From assembly GCA_902702965.1 (NCBI GenBank), contig CACRXP010000020.1, positions 1,699,029 through 1,763,028 on the forward strand: a DNA stretch of 64,000 nt, in the 5' to 3' direction. The position numbers and the translations under genes were made by a program. Below the pieces are notes generated by a model. It saw only the letters and a list, made by a program, of their open reading frames with translations. It did no database searches and was not told the origin of the DNA. This stretch comes from Spirometra erinaceieuropaei (taxonomy: Eukaryota > Platyhelminthes > Cestoda > Diphyllobothriidea > Diphyllobothriidae). This document shows, piece after piece, positions 59,561-64,000 of the stretch (the stretch's first letter is position 1; each line of letters begins with the position of its first letter).

Positions 59561-59985
59561 TCTCCTGGGAAAGGACGAAAACTGTCAACTTTGGCCTTCG
59601 TCTTATACGCAAAACTTCAATGTACATGGTAAGGATAAGCAGTCTATGTTCTATGGCCATATACAACAGCAGAACTACACTTTTGCCTTTTCGAAAGCTA
59701 GGGTAGACAGTGGACTCAATAATAAGACGACCAATCTGATGCCTGAGATTTTGTCCGCCACGGACACACTAAATGGAATCATAACCTTGCATTCTGCCTG
59801 CGGGCGATGCGTCCAAGCCTCGACTCAGTTCGAACAGTGCAAATAGAAAGACCGCAAAGGTCTCGCGCCCACGAAGGCCCCGACAGGAAATCCCTCGGCC
59901 AGCGGGCTCAGAACACTACATAAGGGCAGTACATGTGACTGCTGGACCGTCGATTCCTATGATGTCCACAACAAGGTGTAGCAGG
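59561..59985. other. Unidentified frame, no motif
   Basis: The plus frame to 59846 continues out of the SINE and shows no domain. Confidence 0.4.
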
Positions 59986-59989
59986 CACA

Positions 59990-60420
59990 GTGACTTACGC
60001 GCAAATTAGTTAATAGTGATAGTAGGCCTGTGAACGTCTGGTGCACTCTTTTCTCCTCCCCCACCTGGACCCGGTGTCAAGACAGAGTCAAGGAAACCGG
60101 AGGCGGGGCTCAAGTGGCTGGCACGGTCGGACCCGCACCTGGGAGTGCCACCACGCCCCCTGGTCTACATTATACAATTGACCAACAAAAACACCCCAAC
60201 TGGGGTCAGAAGGACGAGGAGGATAACTGGGAAGCCATGCCCACCACCTGTATACCCAGTGGGGGCGCAAGCGCATCTATCGGCTGGAAACCAGTTGTGA
60301 GAGGACTGCCAGCGCATAGCAGGCTGCGAGGGCCATGGTTTGCAGATGCCGGCATAGCATACGTAGTCAGTCCTTTTGACCAGAGCAGTAAATACTGGTC
60401 AGCCCGTCGACTGACAGCCA
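59990..60420 (+). repeat. Repeat A, reference copy
   Basis: CACAGTGACTTACGCGCAAA, CCCACCTGGACCCGGTGTCA, GCACGGTCGGACCCGCACCT, AACACCCCAACTGGGGTCAG, GCCCACCACCTGTATACCC, CTGCGAGGGCCATGGTTTGC. This and copies at 7.8 and 29.7 kb define a family of roughly 430-450 bases. Confidence 0.8.
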
Positions 60421-60639
60421 CGCTGACGCAGCCGCAATTACGAGAACTGAGCAGGGTACGCAAGTCACGCGAACACGCCAATGGTCGACTTCATTCAGAG
60501 AACATTAGCCAACTGCCAACAGGAGCAGGGTAAGATCGCAGTTGGTAGCCAGACATTATACTGCCGACGTACGTACTCGTTATCAGTAGGTGTGCTTACC
60601 TTGTCTAGGGAACTTGTTATCAGTAGGTGTGCTCCTATT

Positions 60640-60992
60640 GACTTAGGCAGGTCGCCCGTTTCGGTCAGGTTGTTGGGTTTAGTGAGGGTTAGGGTTAGGC
60701 GTAGGTTGCGTTTTAGGATTAGGGTTTGCGTTTAGGGTTAGGTTTCAGAGTTAGGGTTAGGGTCTAGGTTCCCGCTAGGGTTACGGTTAAGATAAGGGTT
60801 AGGGTTAGGGTTAGTGTTATGGTTAGGCTTAAGGTTAGGGTTATTGTTAAGATTGGGGTTAGGCTTGGTGTTGACGTTTGAGTTAGGGCTAAGGTTAGTG
60901 TTAGAGTCAAGGTTTGGGTTAGGCTTATGGCGTGGTTTTATGCTAGCGTTGGGTTTTAGTATTCCGCTTACGTTTCGGTTTTGATGCTTCGG
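60640..60992 (+). repeat. Degenerate telomere-like array
   Basis: About 350 bases of GGGTTAGGGTTAGG-type repeat with many one-base changes (GTTAGGGTTAGGGTTAGTG is among the best runs). It abuts, and includes the stop codon of, the minus-strand PLE frame ending at 60994. It is internal in this assembly. Confidence 0.9.
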
Positions 60993-60993
60993 G

Positions 60994-62400
60994 TTAGGCT
61001 TTACAGTTGCTGTCAGGTTTAAATTTTAGTGTGCGCAGACTTTCGTAATGGGCGTCCAGATCGACATGGCTATTGATGCTATTTGTGTTAGAGTGCCAGA
61101 CTTCGAGGAATTCTCGAGCCTGTTTGGTGTTTGTCATGGCAAGAATTTCAGTTCCTTCCAATTTGAAGCGATGGTCGCATTCGAGGGCGTGCGCAAACAC
61201 GAGTGACAAGGGGTCACGTCGACGGATGGCTAGTTTATTTTCGTTTATACGTGTCCCAAGTCGTCGGCCTGTATGACCAACGTGGTCGCAAGAGCAGTTA
61301 GCACACGGAATTCGGTAGATGACATTTGTTTGCTGCTCTTTGGGTGAAGGATCTTTCACACGGGACAGTGCTGCGCGCGGGGAGGACGCCGGCTTGTGGG
61401 CAATGAAGATACCAAACCGGTTTAGTTGTCGGGCGATCGCCTCGGAAATACCCTGCATGTATGTTAAAGAGTAGAATTTCCGTTGTTCGGGTTCCTCATT
61501 AGAATTAACGTCTTGTATCTGTCTCTGTTGTCTGAGACAATTTTTCACAAAACTAATCGGGAATCCGGAATAACCGATACAGGAAAGTAAGTTCTTTCTT
61601 AAGTAAATCATCGTTGCTGCAGTAACGATAAGCCCGGTGGAAAACGGTTCGGACACAGCTCCTTTTATGAGCCGCGGGATGGTTGCTTTCGTAATTAAGA
61701 ATGACGTCAGCACTGGAGTCGTTTCGGTAGACGCTCATTGCAAGGCCGCCATCACTGAGCGTTCGAATGCTAACGTCTAGAAACGGGAGAATGCCTCCTG
61801 TCGCCTCTTCGCGAGTAAACTGGATAGCTGGGAAGACTCAAATGAAATTGTTCAATTTCGCAGGTCTTCATGATAATAAACGTATCATCTACATATCGGA
61901 GCCACATTTTCGGTTTGAAGGTTCGCATAACTTTCTCTTCCAGTTGTTGTAGTACTAGTTCAGCTAGAAGACCGGATATTGGCGATCCCATTGGTGTACC
62001 ACTAACCCGTTGATAAAACTTTACATCGAATTGGCAGTAGTTATTGAGACAGAGTTTAAGCATCTCCGAAACGTGTTGTGTTGGAATGCTGGATGGATTA
62101 TCTTGCAGGCGTCGGGTTACGCTCTCAATCGCCAGGTCATGTGGTATTGAGGAAAACAGGGCAACCACAACAAACGATAGGACACACTCATAAGATCTTA
62201 CTTTGGAGCCTTGCATCTTCTGGAGAAATGCCTGAGAGTTTCTGATGCCATATTGTGAGCCATTGGCAAGGTGATTCAGGTGACTGTATAACCATTTAGC
62301 GAGGTTGGAGGTGGGCGATCTAATAAGCGGCACTATGATCCTCAAGGGCACACCTTCTTTGTGCACTTTTGGAAGGTCATATGCATAGGCTATTCGTGGG
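60994..62400 (-). pseudogene. Penelope-like element, family 3 (RT with YVDD, GIY-YIG), frameshifted
   Basis: In minus-strand order: AYDLPKVHKEGVPLRIIVPL (RT motif 1), SFVVVALFSSIPHDLAIES (motif A, catalytic D replaced by V), RVSGTPMGSPISGLLAELVL (motif B, intact), WLRYVDDTFIIM (motif C, intact). After a frameshift near 61800 comes FLDVSIRTLSDGGLAMSVY. After another near 61570 comes GFPISFVKNCLRQQRQIQ. Then the GIY-YIG core NVIYRIPCANCSCDHVGHTG, RRLGTRINENKLAIRRRDPL, and C-terminus EFLEVWHSNTNSINSHVDLD to the stop at 60994. The first part of the RT is missing: beyond 62400 the sequence is a (TA)n and a long inverted repeat. Confidence 0.92.
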
Positions 62401-62417
62401 TCGTATATATATATATA

Positions 62418-62831
62418 GCAATCAGGCATGGGCGCAAACCGATCTATTGGCTTCACAAAGCAAACAAGCTCCGTATGTGTGGCAAAGGTCACGAACAGGC
62501 AACCAATTACCAGGCCGAAGGCGGCCAAGTCATAGTTATGAACCATCTGGTAGGCCTCGGTGGTGGACCGATTGCGCCAGGTGGGTCTGTGCGCATGTTT
62601 GTGTTTCCGGTACCAGCTGGTGGTCAGGGTTATGATTGGCTGAGTGAAGACAAACAAGCCCGAAACAGTGCTGTATCAGTCTACTACCAGACTCTGGCGT
62701 CTTCCCTCTGCTATCATAGCTTTGCCGACTTCGGCCTGGTAATTGGTTGCCTGTTCGTGATCTTTGCCACACATACGGAGCTTGTTTGCTTTGTGAAGCC
62801 AATAGATCGGTGTGCGCCCATTCCTGATTGA
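62418..62831. repeat. Inverted repeat upstream of the PLE
   Basis: The left arm (62418-62540) AATCAGGCATGGGCGCAAAC, CTTCACAAAGCAAACAAGC, CAACCAATTACCAGGCCGAA is the reverse complement of the right arm (62712-62831) with few differences. The spacer holds the first hammerhead-like unit. Confidence 0.85.
62539..62700 (+). ncRNA. Hammerhead-like repeat unit 1
   Basis: GATTGG, core CTGAGTGA, GACAAACAAGCCC, GAAA, then stem III CAG-TG-CTG, TA, then TCAGTC. GATTGG/TCAGTC can form stem I. The core has one base more than the consensus CUGANGA, and stem II is weak. The first of two direct repeats 371 bases apart. Antisense to the PLE frame. Confidence 0.4.
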
Positions 62832-62904
62832 TAAATACCCGATCTGCAGCGACAGAGAATGACAGGTGGTGAGGCACTGATGAACTTCGGTTTGATGAAG
62901 TGCT

Positions 62905-63070
62905 TATGACCCATCTGGTAGGCCTCAGTGGTGGACCGACTGCGCCAGGTGCGTCGGTGCGCATGTTTGTGTTTCTGGTCGCAGCTGCTGGTGGTCAGGG
63001 TTATGATTGGCTGAATGAAGGCAGAATAAGCCCGAAACAGTGCTGTATCAATCTACCCGCATTATCTGTC
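62905..63070 (+). ncRNA. Hammerhead-like repeat unit 2
   Basis: GGGTTATGATTGG, core CTGAATGA (63011-63018), AGGCAGAATAAGCCC, GAAACAGTGCTGTA, TCAATCTACCC. Stem I (GATTGG/TCAATC, extended by GGGT/ACCC), stem II (GGC/GCC) and stem III (CAG/CTG) can all form, with cleavage expected after TA. The inserted base in the core is the main doubt. Confidence 0.45.
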
Positions 63071-63083
63071 ATCCCTCCACGCT

Positions 63084-63853
63084 GATATATATATATATAT
63101 ACATATAATGACAGGGGGCGCCCAGTGATCGTTCATACGGAACTCACTCGTTCCGTCGTGCCTTAAGGGCTCTCTCTCGAGCCCAACCAGCTGCCGCACA
63201 GCGGCGCATGATACATAGGCAGAATAGCATTACCGACAAAGACAAGAGTGACTGGAATGTCCATTTCTGGCTTATTAGCCGTCGTCAGCCAGCCATACCC
63301 AAGACCGAAGTGTGGAACACCCGAGCCACGAACTCGCGACCTGTTGGTTTAGAAGTCCACGCCTCTACCCACCGGGCCATGAGCATTTTGCCCTGTTGGT
63401 TTTCCATCGGGAATATACAATGGCAGGGGGCGCTCACCGATCGTTCATACGAAACTCACTCGTTCCGTCGTGCCTTAAGGGCTCCCTCTCGAGCCCAACC
63501 AGCTTCCGCACAGCGGCGCATGGCATATTCCCGCTCGAAAACCGACAGAGCAACGGGCTCGTGGCCCGGTGGGTAGAGGCGTGGACTTCTAAACCAACAG
63601 GTTGCGAGTTCGTGGCTCGGGTGTTCCACACTTCGGTCTTGGGTATGGCTGGCTGACGACGGCTTATAAGCCAGAAATGGCCATTCCAGTCTCCCTTGTC
63701 TTTGTCGGTAATGCTATTCTGCCTATGTATCATGCGCCGCTGTGCGGCAGCTGGTTGGGCTCGAGAGAGAGCCCTTAAGGCACGACGGAACGAGTGAGTT
63801 CCGTATGAACGATCACTGGGCGCCCCCTGCCATTATATATATATATATATATG
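63084..63853. mobile_element. Long SINE-1 palindrome flanked by (TA)n
   Basis: The left arm (63084-63424) and right arm (63521-63853) are nearly perfect reverse complements. From the outside they contain (TA)n, GACAGGGGGCGCCCAGTGAT or its GGCAG variant, GTTCATACGGAACTCACTCG, the SINE-1 body, the head (GTGGCCCGGTGGGTAGAGGC, TTCTAAACCAACAGG) and ATTCCCGCTCGAAAACCGAC-like sequence. The 96-base spacer is itself another SINE-1 body piece. No coding. Confidence 0.9.
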
Positions 63854-63864
63854 AGATGATACCG

Positions 63865-64000
63865 ACAAAGACAAGGGAGACCGGAATGGCCATTTCTGGC
63901 TTATTAGCCGTCATCAGCCAGTCATACCCAACCCCAAGTGTGGATCACTTGAGATTCTAACCCGGGATCTTTGGTCATGGAGTTGAACGCTCTACCATTG
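63865..64000 (-). mobile_element. SINE-3 copy, cut by window edge
   Basis: The minus strand gives a tRNA-like head (CAATGGTAGAGCGTTCAACT, GATCCCGGGTTAGAATCTC) then the shared body (GGGGTTGGGTATGACTGGCT, TAATAAGCCAGAAATGGCC). Same type as 1863-1995. The 5' end of the head lies beyond 64000. Confidence 0.75.

Noticed and set aside
60640..60992. True chromosome end
   Set aside because: The array is heavily degenerate and flanked on both sides by ordinary repeats, so it is internal in this assembly.

Overview
The window reads as repeat-dense animal DNA, most likely from a flatworm (Platyhelminthes). A large-genome diphyllobothriidean-type tapeworm is my guess, inferred from repeat style and not proven. 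Evidence for a eukaryote: no bacterial operons, short exons with GT-AG borders, tRNA-derived SINEs, non-LTR retrotransposon pieces, several Penelope-like elements (PLEs) with GIY-YIG endonuclease domains, microsatellites and a 70-base assembly gap (44960-45029). Almost all open frames are retroelement remains or chance frames.

The one cellular gene I can support is a tetraspanin on the minus strand, spread over at least 28 kb. Exons are at 33766-33858 (start codon and first half of TM1), 20939-21083 (second half of TM1 and EC1), 16276-16379 (TM2), 11584-11682 (N-terminal part of the large extracellular loop) and, less surely, 5591-5735 (TM4). Phases at the three junctions I can test fit (0/0, then 1/1), and the internal borders follow AG/GT. 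I could not find the TM3 exon, and only a doubtful CCG-motif segment turned up near 7.2-7.45 kb. The introns are filled with mobile elements.

Layout. 0-1 kb: a long-inverted-repeat foldback element. 3.8-5.6 kb: a PLE ending beside the TM4 exon. 5.9-9.5 kb: LINE debris, small inverted-repeat elements with telomere-like cores, repeat A and a SINE-2 hairpin. 9.5-21 kb: mostly unrecognised intron plus small elements. 21-31 kb: SINE-1 copies, a PLE with a nearly open frame, repeat A, SINE-2. 32.6-33.6 kb: second foldback element, just upstream of the first tetraspanin exon. 34.8-45 kb: LINE and PLE fragments. 45-46 kb: tandem repeat A after the gap. 47.5-49.9 kb: two more foldback elements. 50.7 kb: (ATC)n. 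51.7-53.6 kb: PLE termini and a LINE interrupted by a SINE-1 hairpin. 54.4-58 kb: repeat A, a zinc-finger retroelement relic and PLE remnants. 59-64 kb: SINE-1, a telomere-like array abutting the end of a PLE frame, tandem hammerhead-like motifs and a ~770-bp SINE palindrome.

The most striking themes are: (1) at least five unrelated repeat families occur as head-to-head inverted pairs; (2) two small inverted-repeat families carry degenerate CCCTAA-type cores; (3) PLE-associated termini carry hammerhead-like motifs, two of them in a 371-bp tandem; (4) one PLE reading frame ends inside a telomere-like array.
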